From: Anaerotignum propionicum DSM 1682 | GTDB lineage: Bacteria; Bacillota; Clostridia; Lachnospirales; Anaerotignaceae | Direction of reading: 5' to 3' | NCBI RefSeq assembly: GCF_001561955.1 | Contig: NZ_CP014223.1 | Span: 2,852,001 to 2,916,000 of the forward strand | Length of the DNA stretch: 64,000 nucleotides | Part shown: positions 36,303 through 45,184 of the stretch, in pieces | How the letters are laid out: the number at the start of each line of letters is the position of its first letter | How positions within the stretch are numbered: position 1 is the first letter of the stretch | Program-made: the position numbers and the translations under genes | Notes under the pieces: model-generated | Databases searched by the model: none | Seen by the model: only the letters and a program-made list of their open reading frames with translations | What the model was told of the DNA's origin: nothing

Positions 36303-37608
36303 TATCATCACCACTTAAAATATCTTCCTCATATGAATTAATAGCGTTTTCATGCTCTATTGCAGACAATTCCCCATCAATATCTGAAATAAACGGAATT
36401 TGTGAAATTAGCGAACGCTTGCTAATATAAGGTGCCATTTTAGCCACAAAATCACCGATACTTACTAAATCTAAGGGAATATTTCTAAGGAACGTAATTT
36501 TTAAATCATCAATAGAAATACTACTCCCTAAAAGAGTATAATAATTGCATACCATTTCCCAACGGTTCAATAATGCTTTGCGGAAAAAGGTTTCCTTGAT
36601 AGCACATTTCTGCTCAAGAGACAACATAGACAATTTTGCTTGTGTCGCCGTTGTATGAGATTTGTTTTCCAACTCACTGATACAAGAGAACATCTTAATA
36701 TCACTTGCAAGGCGATTCTTATAATTTTCATTCTCGGTATCGTTGGAATCCTTATTTAAAAATGAAATGCTTGCTTGTTGTCCTTCTCCAATTCCATCTA
36801 CTGCAATAATTCGATTCTGCTTCATGGCATAAATATCCTCATTAGCTAAACCAGTATTAATCGCAAGCAAATAGGAATCATTCAATTCTTCTCTGAAATT
36901 TGCGGTATCTGATAGACTAATATCATAACCATCAATTAAATGATGTACCTTTTCCGCATCCCCTGTTAAATCCTCATTATTATAGTAAATATTAATGGGA
37001 ACTTCTCTGAAATAGTGGCTCTCTTGACCTGTTCGTACTGTCCCATTTACAGACTTCTTATAGTATGTTACTTCTCTACTGTCATACACTTCAATAGTAG
37101 TCGTAGTTTCATTTGTAAGAATATCTGTACTATCCCAAAAGCGAATACAATAATTCAATTCTTTGGTAATATCCGTAGAATAAATAGGAATTACAGTGCT
37201 AGGCTCAATTTTCTCAAATTGTACCTGTTTATCTGCGTTAATAAAAAGGAGCTCCGCAGCTATACCATAAATTGAGCAATCCTTTGCAATGCTCTGGTTA
37301 TGCGAAACTTCCTTTACTGCATATGAAGTTAAAATAGATTTCAATTCTTCGCTTTGTGTGTCATAGGTCACTGGCTTACCAGCAAAGTAGCCACTAATCA
37401 ATGTAGTGGTATATTCAGCCCAAGGGGAAGCAATTTTATTATTAGGTTTACTGAAGTCCTTAAAAGTACGGTTCATAATTTTATCGTTCTTGCAATCAAA
37501 ATATCGCTTGTTTTTCAATAGTCTCGGCTGATAACGGAACTTGAAATCATCTATGTACTTTTCAATACGTTCTATGGTTAATGCTGTGTTTTTATCTAGG
37601 TAATACAA
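36292..37608 (-). CDS. Portal protein (SPP1 gp6 family)
   Basis: 438 residues. The opening LTIERIEKYIDDFKFRYQP and the block NKIASPWAEYTTTLISGYFA are typical, as is the C-terminal acidic tail. It forms the dodecameric DNA gate at one capsid vertex. It follows TerL by 12 bp and overlaps the MuF gene. Confidence 0.9.
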   Translation of the reverse strand: MYYLDKNTALTIERIEKYIDDFKFRYQPRLLKNKRYFDCKNDKIMNRTFKDFSKPNNKIASPWAEYTTTLISGYFAGKPVTYDTQSEELKSILTSYAVKEVSHNQSIAKDCSIYGIAAELLFINADKQVQFEKIEPSTVIPIYSTDITKELNYCIRFWDSTDILTNETTTTIEVYDSREVTYYKKSVNGTVRTGQESHYFREVPINIYYNNEDLTGDAEKVHHLIDGYDISLSDTANFREELNDSYLLAINTGLANEDIYAMKQNRIIAVDGIGEGQQASISFLNKDSNDTENENYKNRLASDIKMFSCISELENKSHTTATQAKLSMLSLEQKCAIKETFFRKALLNRWEMVCNYYTLLGSSISIDDLKITFLRNIPLDLVSIGDFVAKMAPYISKRSLISQIPFISDIDGELSAIEHENAINSYEEDILSGDDNEQ

Positions 37609-37620
37609 TTTCTCACCCCT

Positions 37621-38865
37621 TTACAATCGTGCTGTTAATATATTAGCTTTTTTCTTTATGGACTGGATGGAATAACGTAGGGCATCAATCGCATGGTTAA
37701 AATCATCAATCGGAACATTGATATATTCCCCTGTCTGCTTATTTTTTTCCCAAGTATAGTTATCCAGTTCTAAAATAGTATTTTCACATTTCTTATGGAC
37801 AATAATTTTATACTCTTGCAACTTATTAATCCCATGAAGAATACTATCTTTTCCCTTGCGACATTTACGAATTCTATCTATGCCCATTCTCCGCAAATCA
37901 GTAATATCCTTCGGATTCGCACAATCTGCGACAATAACATTTTTATGCCATCCTTTTTCTTTGACTTCCCTTGCAATGTCAGTATTTAGCATACCTTTTT
38001 TATAAATTTCATCACAGATATATAAAGTTTTCGTCTTTTCATCCACCAGTGATAAAATAACCGTTGTCGGGTCATTGCTGAAACCAAAGTCCATTCCTGT
38101 ACAAGTATGTAATTCATTGTTATTCTGAACTAACTCATGCATGTCAAAATTTTGTACTTCCCAATTGCTAAAAATAAGCTTGTCCGTTGTTTGAAATAAG
38201 CCGTTCGCAAGAATATTATATAGCCTTGGATTTCTTTCTTTTATGGGAAGCAAAACTTCATCATGGTATGTGTCGGGTAGGAATTTATTGTCCCGATAGG
38301 TTGTATGTAATATTGTTGTATTTTTGGGTACTGTTTCGGTATCGAAGCCAAAGTAAGAATAAATCCAGTTTGACTTACTCATTGGATTAAAGGAAATTAG
38401 CACTTGCAGATTTTTATATTTTCTGGAACGGATAGAACCATTCAGCGCAATAAAATCATCCTGTGAAAATAAATTTGCTTCATCCAAATATAAATCTGAA
38501 ATTTCTGAGATACCTTTTGCTTTTTCTTCATTGTCCAACCCTTTGAAAATAAACTCACTCCCATTGGGCAATTTCACTGTCATATCGGAACGATTGATTT
38601 CCACTTTGCCTAATTTTCTTATCTGCCATTCGTCCAGTAAGTCCATTAATTCTCGCCAGATACCTTGTTTAATTGCATTGGTTGTTTTCATCATGCAAAG
38701 AATACGGCGCTTATTAGATAGGGATTTATGAAGTAATTTCTGAAATATGAATTTTGTTTTGCCCGAACCTCTGCCACCATAATAGACTTCATATCTGTTT
38801 GAATAATCTGTTAAGTATGGGGAGTATACGGGGTTAAATATATTTTTGTCTATTGTTATATTCAT
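37621..38865 (-). CDS. Terminase large subunit (PBSX/SPP1 type)
   Basis: 414 residues. The ATPase domain has Walker A YGGRGSGKTKFI near residue 30 and Walker B DLYLDEANLF near residue 125. The nuclease domain has GMDFGFSNDPTTVIL, VIVADCANPKDITDL and DDFNHAIDALRY, each with an acidic metal ligand. It packages DNA into the prohead. Unusually, it lies 555 bp from TerS. Confidence 0.95.
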   Translation of the reverse strand: MNITIDKNIFNPVYSPYLTDYSNRYEVYYGGRGSGKTKFIFQKLLHKSLSNKRRILCMMKTTNAIKQGIWRELMDLLDEWQIRKLGKVEINRSDMTVKLPNGSEFIFKGLDNEEKAKGISEISDLYLDEANLFSQDDFIALNGSIRSRKYKNLQVLISFNPMSKSNWIYSYFGFDTETVPKNTTILHTTYRDNKFLPDTYHDEVLLPIKERNPRLYNILANGLFQTTDKLIFSNWEVQNFDMHELVQNNNELHTCTGMDFGFSNDPTTVILSLVDEKTKTLYICDEIYKKGMLNTDIAREVKEKGWHKNVIVADCANPKDITDLRRMGIDRIRKCRKGKDSILHGINKLQEYKIIVHKKCENTILELDNYTWEKNKQTGEYINVPIDDFNHAIDALRYSIQSIKKKANILTARL

Positions 38866-39420
38866 TTTTTGTTGTCATCCTCCTTATGTTAGGTTGTGCG
38901 TACTATGCATATCCTGCATGATTGAAAATAGCGTTTCCAAATTAGAAATCGCTTTCTATTTTGTAGCGACACCCGTTTTGGGGTGGTAAAACACCACCTC
39001 ATATAAGTATCCTTATGATGGATACATTGGTTTCTTTTTTTTGAGTAACCTTTTCAGATTTCTGAAAACCTTCCCCATCTTCAGCCTTTGGTAAATTTAC
39101 CAAACCTTGATTGAACTCTGGTAATAAAATTAGCTGTGTGATATATCTGTACTCAAACAGGGGGATGGGTATATTTTAAAAGGGTGTTCCCCCTACCTAA
39201 CTTATAAACTACTTCATTCTGTCCTTGTGTCGTGGATTTCTTCATTAATTTTCACTGTTATATTACTATTAGTACCAACAGATAAAATTTTTATTTGATT
39301 GTTACATTAAATAAAGCCTATGAAATCAACGTTTATAGCTATTTCCCATAGGCTTTAATCTGTTCACGAAACAGTAATTTTGCGAATAGTTAATTGTATA
39401 ATATAGAAGTAACTTATAGT
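38866..39420 (-). other. 555-bp TerS-TerL gap with palindromes, no gene seen
   Basis: No frame with a ribosome site is seen. It holds a perfect 18-bp palindrome TTTGGTAAATTTACCAAA (39087-39104), an inverted repeat TTTTCAGA/TCTGAAAA around 39052-39069 and a hairpin GGTGGT/ACCACC around 38979-38995. It could contain the packaging (pac/cos) site and a promoter for the late genes. Confidence 0.5.
39313..39356 (-). terminator. Terminator after TerS
   Basis: AAAGCCTATG pairs with CATAGGCTTT; the 24-base loop folds further through GAAAT/ATTTC. An AT-rich tail follows on the minus strand. It would separate TerS transcription from TerL. Confidence 0.75.
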
Positions 39421-39831
39421 TTAATCGACATCTTCACTATCATCTACAAGCTTAATTGTAATAGTTTCTGTGGTATTTTGGTTGACTTCCAACTTATTGT
39501 TTAAGTAGAAACTACTCTCATCATCTTCCAGCACCATTCTTATAGCTGGCATCACATCTCTATAACTTGCATTCTCCAATACATCTCCTAGTCTTTTCCA
39601 AGCTTTATTCTTAAATTGTCTTCTCATTACTTTTCTTTCTTTTTCCAACTCTTGACTAAATAAATCTTGCTTGTACCAATCGTAATATGTACTTGGAGAA
39701 ACTCCTATAGCCTCATAAACTCCTTTACCCTGTTTCCCCTCATAAACAATCAAATAAATAGCTTCTGTTTGTTGTTTGGTTAAACCTGTTGCAGGAATAT
39801 ATTTTCCATCTTTATCTCTATTTTTTGGCAT
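39421..39831 (-). CDS. Terminase small subunit
   Basis: 136 residues. The N-terminal helix-turn-helix (LTKQQTEAIYLIVYEGKQGK to VSPSTYYDWYKQD) and the helical middle with FKNKAWKRLGDVLENAS match the phBC6A51-type small terminase. It recognises viral DNA for packaging. Divergent from the membrane protein gene next door. Confidence 0.82.
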   Translation of the reverse strand: MPKNRDKDGKYIPATGLTKQQTEAIYLIVYEGKQGKGVYEAIGVSPSTYYDWYKQDLFSQELEKERKVMRRQFKNKAWKRLGDVLENASYRDVMPAIRMVLEDDESSFYLNNKLEVNQNTTETITIKLVDDSEDVD

Positions 39832-39895
39832 ATTATGACTTCCTTTCTATGTAAATATATGGTATTATAGTAATAAATCTTTTAGGAGGAAACTT

Positions 39896-40291
39896 ATGTC
39901 CCGTATTTTCTTTATTGCTGTATATATGATTATTTCCTCCATTGCAACAATCAAAACACCTGCATTTAATAATCCACAACAAACTCTTATTTGTTATTTT
40001 GTAATATTGAGCATAGGTGAATTGGTTGACTTATTCGCTTATGCAATTGCGTATAAGATAGCAGGATTTTTTAAAAATATTCTTGGATTGAATGGATATG
40101 AAACAAGTGTTAAACATTGGAAAACAAGATGTATATTTGCCCTCTTATATTTAATTTTTACGCTTACACCATTATCAACAGAATTAGCTAGAAACATTAC
40201 AATCCTAATCTATGATTATCTCGCCACACAAGGAAATAAACTCATTACAGAAATTTGTAATTCATTTACACCTGTACCTCCTGAATATTAA
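39896..40291 (+). CDS. Three-helix membrane protein on the opposite strand (moron candidate)
   Basis: 131 residues. Hydrophobic segments lie at about residues 1-20 (signal-anchor-like), 30-60 and 80-115, with no recognised domain. A strong AGGAGG precedes the ATG. It is transcribed against the structural genes, between TerS and the endolysin. Such singletons in prophages often act in the lysogen, for example in superinfection exclusion, but nothing in the sequence proves that here. Confidence 0.75.
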   Translation: MSRIFFIAVYMIISSIATIKTPAFNNPQQTLICYFVILSIGELVDLFAYAIAYKIAGFFKNILGLNGYETSVKHWKTRCIFALLYLIFTLTPLSTELARNITILIYDYLATQGNKLITEICNSFTPVPPEY

Positions 40292-40293
40292 TA

Positions 40294-40854
40294 TCATCTG
40301 TTAATCACAGGAATTTTTCCCTTGCTTCCAACTTTCAACCCTAGCACCTCGGCAATGTCCCTTGTCTTAATATAAGTAGTTCCATCCTTACGAATCAATT
40401 CAACAGTAAATTCCTTACCATTAACAATCAACTTATCCTTCTCAACCACCTCGTCGTCCTCCATTACTGGTGCTTTCCAGCTTTTATTAATCTCAAAATG
40501 TGGCTTATCTGGTGTACTCCATGTGCCGCCCCAAGTGATACCTAAACGCTTTGCAATCTCTCCGCACTTGGAGAAGAAAGCACTATCAGAATACTCTTGC
40601 CCCTTAACATTTTTGCAAATATCCCAAGCCATTCTACTAGTATGCCTACTATTTTTTGTCCATGTAACCACATTTCCTGCCCTAGTTCTGCCTTGCTCAT
40701 ATAGCCAGTTTTGCCGTTGCTGCGGACGATAAGTTTCTGTAATGCAAACAATCAATCCAACCTTTTTGCACTCGTCTCGGAACAGATTACAGGCTATTTG
40801 AGCCAGTGGAGACAACTCTTGAATGTCTCTACAAGGCTTAGTTATGTCACTCAT
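40294..40854 (-). CDS. Endolysin, M15-type L-alanyl-D-glutamate peptidase
   Basis: 186 residues from ATG 40854, which has AAGGAGG upstream; a frame to 40920 overlaps the holin and is not used. The catalytic domain (about residues 1-130) has zinc ligands in SRHTSRMAWDIC and KPHFEIN and the fold marker CITETYRPQQRQNWLYEQGR. The last 50 residues (VNGKEFTVELIRKDGTTYIK) form a small beta domain that probably binds wall. It overlaps the holin stop by 8 bp. Confidence 0.92.
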   Translation of the reverse strand: MSDITKPCRDIQELSPLAQIACNLFRDECKKVGLIVCITETYRPQQRQNWLYEQGRTRAGNVVTWTKNSRHTSRMAWDICKNVKGQEYSDSAFFSKCGEIAKRLGITWGGTWSTPDKPHFEINKSWKAPVMEDDEVVEKDKLIVNGKEFTVELIRKDGTTYIKTRDIAEVLGLKVGSKGKIPVINR

Positions 40855-41065
40855 TATTCTCAACCTCCTTATTTGGCGATTGAATTCCTTTCTGGTATTG
40901 GCTACCAAAATAAAAAGCAATTACCACTGAGAAAATAGTCAGAAATTGTTCTCCACTGATTCTACCAATTACAGCCAAATAGCTGAATATAGCAGTCAAT
41001 AGTATTGTAACTATGCTTTTCACTGTCAATAAGTTTTGAATTGTAATTTTTGCATTATCGCTCAT
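40847..41065 (-). CDS. Holin
   Basis: 72 residues with two hydrophobic stretches (TVKSIVTILLTAIFSYLAVI and FLTIFSVVIAFYFGSQYQKG) and a charged C-terminus. Direct overlap with the endolysin supports the call. It would open the membrane at the end of infection. The lysis pair lies upstream of TerS, not after the tail genes. Confidence 0.88.
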   Translation of the reverse strand: MSDNAKITIQNLLTVKSIVTILLTAIFSYLAVIGRISGEQFLTIFSVVIAFYFGSQYQKGIQSPNKEVENNE

Positions 41066-41096
41066 TTTTACACTTCCTTATATGTAATAGTAGAAA

Positions 41097-41120
41097 GGAT
41101 ACCGAAAAAATCGGTACCCC
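41097..41120 (-). terminator. Hairpin after the nuclease-like gene
   Basis: On the minus strand GGGTACCGA pairs with TCGGTATCC across a T-rich loop. The following tail is only moderately T-rich, so it is a weak terminator or a processing hairpin. Confidence 0.5.
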
Positions 41121-41137
41121 TAAATAATGTCTAGCCC

Positions 41138-41674
41138 TTATAAAACCTCATCAATATCATCAATATCAAGCAGTCTAACATACTTAATTAAATTATGATT
41201 ATTTTCAATGCACCAATCAGAGAATTTATTGATATTAACTAGAATTCCTGTAACTTCTCTATTATCAATCTTCTTAGTAATGCTTCTCAAGTTTAATTTG
41301 TGGCTGTTTATGTATTCTTCTAATGTTGACTTGGTATACATCCATAGGACACCATTGTATTCGTCAATGTAGCAATAACAGGTTGATTTAGAATTGTAAT
41401 ACCATCCTTTTTTACCTGTATCTTGGTAAGTCTCAATAAACATATTCCCTGTCCTATGCATTACTGAATCAAACTTAACGTCAAATTTAGCAATAGTACC
41501 ATCTGTATACTGGACAATAAAATCAATACCACTTTCAATTCCTAAAAATCCATCTTCCCCTACATTAATACAAATAATACCTTTGTCGATACAGAAATCA
41601 TGAAACCACTTTTCTCCTACTTTGCCATGTTTTAAATCTTTTGTAAATTGATAATTACTCATTCTGTTAGTCAC
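41138..41674 (-). CDS. Phage protein with a possible PD-(D/E)XK nuclease core
   Basis: 178 residues. GKVGEKWFHDFCIDKG, then ESGIDFIVQY, then AKFDVKFDS give an E...D...(E/D)xK-like series in the order found in PD-(D/E)XK nucleases. This is read by eye and the fold is not certain. Translation starts at GTG (41674) with AAAGG five bases upstream, or at ATG 41662. It lies just upstream of the lysis genes. A role in DNA processing or resolution is inferred. Confidence 0.55.
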   Translation of the reverse strand: MTNRMSNYQFTKDLKHGKVGEKWFHDFCIDKGIICINVGEDGFLGIESGIDFIVQYTDGTIAKFDVKFDSVMHRTGNMFIETYQDTGKKGWYYNSKSTCYCYIDEYNGVLWMYTKSTLEEYINSHKLNLRSITKKIDNREVTGILVNINKFSDWCIENNHNLIKYVRLLDIDDIDEVL

Positions 41675-41749
41675 TCTTACCTTTCTTTAAATCGTTTGAA
41701 TAGTGTCTCTCACCTTGCGACCAAATGGACGCAGGGTATAATTTTTTAC

Positions 41750-41778
41750 AATAAAAAAAGTTGTACATGATGTACAAC
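41750..41778 (-). terminator. Terminator after the 41810-42406 gene
   Basis: GTTGTAC pairs with GTACAAC, followed by six Ts on the minus strand. Confidence 0.8.
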
Positions 41779-41809
41779 CAACTACCTACATAAATTAAAT
41801 TAGCAATAA

Positions 41810-42406
41810 CTAACTTCTAACTATAACAAAAGGATACCCCTCACAAGTTATCCCAAAATCAGCTTTTATTTGTTTATTTAACCTTACTCTTTTTAAGTCA
41901 TAGGCGTTCAATATTTCCTGCATTGATTTCTTCCATTGTAATTCCATTTTCTGTGTTTTCTTTAATTCGCTTTCTAATATATACTTATCTGTTCCGATAG
42001 CGTTTGCAACCATTTTAGCTAACTCTGTTGTAGCATCATCTGATTTTTCACTTGTACCTTTTTTATTCTCATACTTGTACTGGGGAAACACCTTGTCAGC
42101 TAATTCTGTACCAAACGTCCTTAATACATATTCTCTACTTATACCCTTTAATGTAATATTATTTTCTTTTAATATTTTTGCAATCTCTTCTGAATTTGAT
42201 AGAGAAGTGACTCCATATTCTTCAAATGAATAGAAGTTCGTTAATTTTTTATGTCCATATTTTATAGCAATTGCTCTAGCTTTCGCTAATTCATCCTCTG
42301 GTATCTTTTCTACGGTTACTTTGTCCAGCATATTCAATAATGTAAATAATGTTAATGATTGTGAGAATGTTTGGCTTCTATTAGGATTTATTTCACACAC
42401 TTTCAT
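41810..42406 (-). CDS. Phage early protein of unknown function
   Basis: 198 residues, helical, lysine-rich toward the C-terminus. It contains a possible HTH-like stretch (LKENNITLKGISREYVLRTF). Not recognised as a family. The start overlaps the primase stop (TAATG), so it is coupled to the primase and probably works with it in replication. Confidence 0.7.
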   Translation of the reverse strand: MKVCEINPNRSQTFSQSLTLFTLLNMLDKVTVEKIPEDELAKARAIAIKYGHKKLTNFYSFEEYGVTSLSNSEEIAKILKENNITLKGISREYVLRTFGTELADKVFPQYKYENKKGTSEKSDDATTELAKMVANAIGTDKYILESELKKTQKMELQWKKSMQEILNAYDLKRVRLNKQIKADFGITCEGYPFVIVRS

Positions 42407-43650
42407 TAATGTAGTATAACTTCCAAAAATAAAGGTTTTCCATCAACTTGTAAATCCTCATTAACGTACTGTGTAAAGTGCATCAACAATTTCTGAATAT
42501 GATGTTTCCTAGTCCTAATCAATTTTGATAACTCTGGAAATTCTTCTTTAAATTCTTCAGTATCAAGATAATTTGCACTGTCAATCATTAATTGTTTCTG
42601 CTGTCTTGTCCAATCACTTTCAACTAATTCTAATCCATATACCGCTTTGATAAATTCAATCGCTTCACTTCTTCTACAGTGTGCTAATTCCTCTGTAATT
42701 CCTATGATAGTTCTTACTTTATCACAACCAAAACATTTATATAATGGTGTTCCATTATCAGAAATATAAATATGTGCTGAAGGTGAATCATCTTCATGTG
42801 ATGGTAGAATACAGTTGAACATTTCATTACTTACTCCTAAATATTCCGCTAAATCAATACTGTTTATGTAACTATATAAATCATTCTGACACTTAAATAT
42901 GGTGAGGGGGGTTTTAATAGTAGGTGATAAAGAAGATATCTTATTATTACCTACCCCTAAATCCCCCATACCGAGAATAACCCTTAATTTATCAGCATTC
43001 CTATCCATAATAGCTTGAATATTTTCCCCTGATTTATTGACAATATTACATTCTTTCTTAACTTTATCTACCTTACCACTATTGGCAATAAGAGCTTTCT
43101 TAACCTTAGCAGACTTAATTTCCTCCACATAATGTTTACTTATAATTTCATCAGTGTTAATCGTAGCTGAATAATCTTCATAAATTAACATTCTACCGCC
43201 AAAGAATAATCTGCTGCCATCTTTACATTTTATGTCACAATGTTTGAAAGCTTCCATTAACGATGATTGAATTTTATCTCTGGTTTCAATATCTGTAATC
43301 ACTCTATCAGCACAGAATACCAATCTAAATTTTTCATGCTCTGGTGTATAACTAAAACTGGTATACCCAAAACAAGGTGATATATTTAATTCCTTGCATC
43401 TAATTAATTCCTCTTGAATAGTTGTACCCTCGTCAAAATCTAAAGCAAATAGTTGCTGCTGAATCCAGTCAGTTGTTTTCTTGCCATTTAAATATGCTGG
43501 CTTAAACGTGGCTCCATGTGATAACCCTTGTGCCAAATCCTCAATAGATATTTCTGTTTTGGTTAAATTCTTTTGAACACTTGCAATTTCATAGCCTTGT
43601 GGTTTGCTTTCGTACCTTTTGCCATAATACATACATTTTACTTTTGTCAT
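42406..43650 (-). CDS. Phage primase with CHC2-type zinc finger
   Basis: 414 residues. The N-terminal half resembles a primase-polymerase core (FALDFDEGTTIQEELIRC; GYTSFSYTPEHEKFRLVFCA; GSRLFFGGRM). Near residue 275 a CHC2-like zinc finger appears (NCILPSHEDDSPSAHIY, then YKCFGC). No helicase domain follows, so host DnaB or another phage protein must supply that activity. AAGGAGG precedes the ATG. Confidence 0.8.
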   Translation of the reverse strand: MTKVKCMYYGKRYESKPQGYEIASVQKNLTKTEISIEDLAQGLSHGATFKPAYLNGKKTTDWIQQQLFALDFDEGTTIQEELIRCKELNISPCFGYTSFSYTPEHEKFRLVFCADRVITDIETRDKIQSSLMEAFKHCDIKCKDGSRLFFGGRMLIYEDYSATINTDEIISKHYVEEIKSAKVKKALIANSGKVDKVKKECNIVNKSGENIQAIMDRNADKLRVILGMGDLGVGNNKISSLSPTIKTPLTIFKCQNDLYSYINSIDLAEYLGVSNEMFNCILPSHEDDSPSAHIYISDNGTPLYKCFGCDKVRTIIGITEELAHCRRSEAIEFIKAVYGLELVESDWTRQQKQLMIDSANYLDTEEFKEEFPELSKLIRTRKHHIQKLLMHFTQYVNEDLQVDGKPLFLEVILH

Positions 43651-43677
43651 AATTTAATATCCTCCTTATTTCTTTGC

Positions 43678-43708
43678 ATAAAAAAAGCCACTCCAATAAT
43701 TGAGTGGT
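43678..43708 (-). terminator. Terminator between the DUF5659-like gene and primase
   Basis: CCACTC pairs with GAGTGG, then seven Ts on the minus strand. The 230-bp gap also holds two small CTTCAAAGG hairpins. Confidence 0.8.
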
Positions 43709-43880
43709 TAATATCTGGTAACTATGTTTTTACGAACCCCTTTGAAGTGAAACGTTAATCAATATGTTGGCAAAGCGACCAATGGTCTGTCTGGCAATCA
43801 ATGATTTCAAACTCAAATTGTATTATTGGTACGCCTTCAAAGGCGAATCAAAAATACTATTCCCCTTCAAAGGTGAGAAC

Positions 43881-44066
43881 CTATTTCTTAAACATCAAAC
43901 AACATTCATTCAATTCTGGTGTATTCTCAAATAGAAATACCTTATACTTTGATTTCTCTTCACCCTGTTTAGGGTAGGCATCTGTTACTTTTGATACATT
44001 GAATCCATTTCTAACTAAGTGCATCATTAATTGTAGGCTATGAATGACTTTAAAATTTTTATTCAT
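43881..44066 (-). CDS. Small phage protein, DUF5659-like
   Basis: 61 residues. The pattern LMMHLVRNGFNVSKVTDAYP then KYKVFLFENTPELNECCLMF resembles DUF5659 proteins, small alpha-beta proteins of unknown role in Firmicutes phages. A ribosome site AAGGAGAGG lies about 10 bases upstream. Confidence 0.65.
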   Translation of the reverse strand: MNKNFKVIHSLQLMMHLVRNGFNVSKVTDAYPKQGEEKSKYKVFLFENTPELNECCLMFKK

Positions 44067-44092
44067 TGGATATATCCTCTCCTTTAGATATT

Positions 44093-44123
44093 ATGGGCAT
44101 ACGCCGAAACTGGCGTACCCCAT
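44093..44123 (-). terminator. Hairpin after the ParB/DUF3102 gene
   Basis: ATGGGGTACGCC pairs with GGCGTATGCCCAT around a GTTTC-type loop. No strong T run follows, so termination may be partial. Confidence 0.55.
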
Positions 44124-44135
44124 TTAGTTATTAAT

Positions 44136-44888
44136 TTATTTCATTTCATCTAAATGTTTTTTAGCTTCTCTGTAATAATCCATTTGACCACACATACAAT
44201 TACCAATACAAAACCAAGAAAATAATTCTTTTTCATATGAATCATTTCCTTTTTTATCATAATAAAAGTATCTAGCTGGAATAGTTTCAATCCCTAAATC
44301 TTTACAAGCTCTAACACGTTGATGTCCAGAAACAATCATTTTATCTTGAGTAATTATAATTGATTCAATAACTCCTGATGTTTCAATACTTCTTAGGAAA
44401 TTAATATATTGCTCCCCTACAATGTTAGGGAAATATTTTGTGTGGTTAGGAAATTCTTTTAATTCTGAAACTTTAACTTGATATGAGTTGTAATCTCTTT
44501 CATCTTGATTGATAATATTTTTTACATTTTTGATTTTTTCTTTCAATTCCCTAGTGGTTATACTCTCAATGTCATTTTCCTCTATAAACGCATCTCTTTT
44601 TTCATCTGGTAAATCCATAAGTAAAAATAGTTTCGTCTGCCCCAAATTGGAAAGCGAATTCGAATTTGACACATTAAATGTAGTTGCCAACTGCATAAAT
44701 TTGTTTGCTGTTCTTTGTGTAAAATCAAACTTTTCTTCTAACCAAATACCCCATGTACCATGATTTAACTGGCTCTTAGCTTCAATTAATGCTTTACCAA
44801 TTAAAATAATATTGCGTGCTGTTTGTTCTTTCAGTTGGATGATTTCATTTTCAATTACCTCTAAATTTCTTACTGTTAAATTTTCCAT
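44136..44888 (-). CDS. DUF3102-ParB fusion protein
   Basis: 250 residues from ATG 44888 with AAAGGAG upstream. The N-terminal DUF3102-like half (EIIQLKEQTARNIILIGKAL; HGTWGIWLEEKFDFTQRTAN) precedes a ParB/Srx-like half (ELKEFPNHTKYFPNIVGEQY; MIVSGHQRVRACKDLGIETI). The C-terminus has a Cys cluster (WFCIGNCMCGQMDYY). In phages such proteins are thought to act in DNA partition or as regulators; newer work links ParB-like folds to nucleotide-dependent DNA binding. Confidence 0.8.
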   Translation of the reverse strand: MENLTVRNLEVIENEIIQLKEQTARNIILIGKALIEAKSQLNHGTWGIWLEEKFDFTQRTANKFMQLATTFNVSNSNSLSNLGQTKLFLLMDLPDEKRDAFIEENDIESITTRELKEKIKNVKNIINQDERDYNSYQVKVSELKEFPNHTKYFPNIVGEQYINFLRSIETSGVIESIIITQDKMIVSGHQRVRACKDLGIETIPARYFYYDKKGNDSYEKELFSWFCIGNCMCGQMDYYREAKKHLDEMK

Positions 44889-44935
44889 TTTACATCTTCT
44901 CCTTTTAGTTTGTATTTTGAAAGTATTTTGATAAT

Positions 44936-44960
44936 AAAAAAGCACCTGTTTAGATGCTTA
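44936..44960 (-). terminator. Terminator upstream of the ParB/DUF3102 gene
   Basis: AAGCATC pairs with GGTGCTT, followed by six Ts on the minus strand, about 40 bp before the ParB ribosome site. Confidence 0.65.
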
Positions 44961-45000
44961 GTTTCTTGGTGGTGGTGATGATAGAGTTAGAAATTACCCT

Positions 45001-45184
45001 CTCCATAGTAACTTAAAAATAGTCCTAGTTCTAGGGCGAAATTGACACTAGATTTGCGAATTCACCTCTTTTTTTGTAAATTTAAATATGTCCTCCATAG
45101 TAACTTAAAAAAAGTGTCACAAACATTGATAAATCAACATTTTTTAAATTTACAAAACGCAATTAGACCTCTTTTTTTGCAAAT
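45001..45184 (-). repeat. Repeat-dense noncoding region, candidate replication origin
   Basis: CTCCATAGTAACTTAAAAA occurs at 45001-45019 and 45093-45111 (92 bp apart), with a partial third copy at 45373-45383. ACCTCTTTTTTTG is repeated at 45064 and 45167. TTTGTAAATTTAAA (from 45073) has an exact inverted partner at 45143-45156. The whole 590-bp gap (44889-45480) has no gene. Iteron-like repeats beside early genes suggest an origin or operator cluster. Confidence 0.55.
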
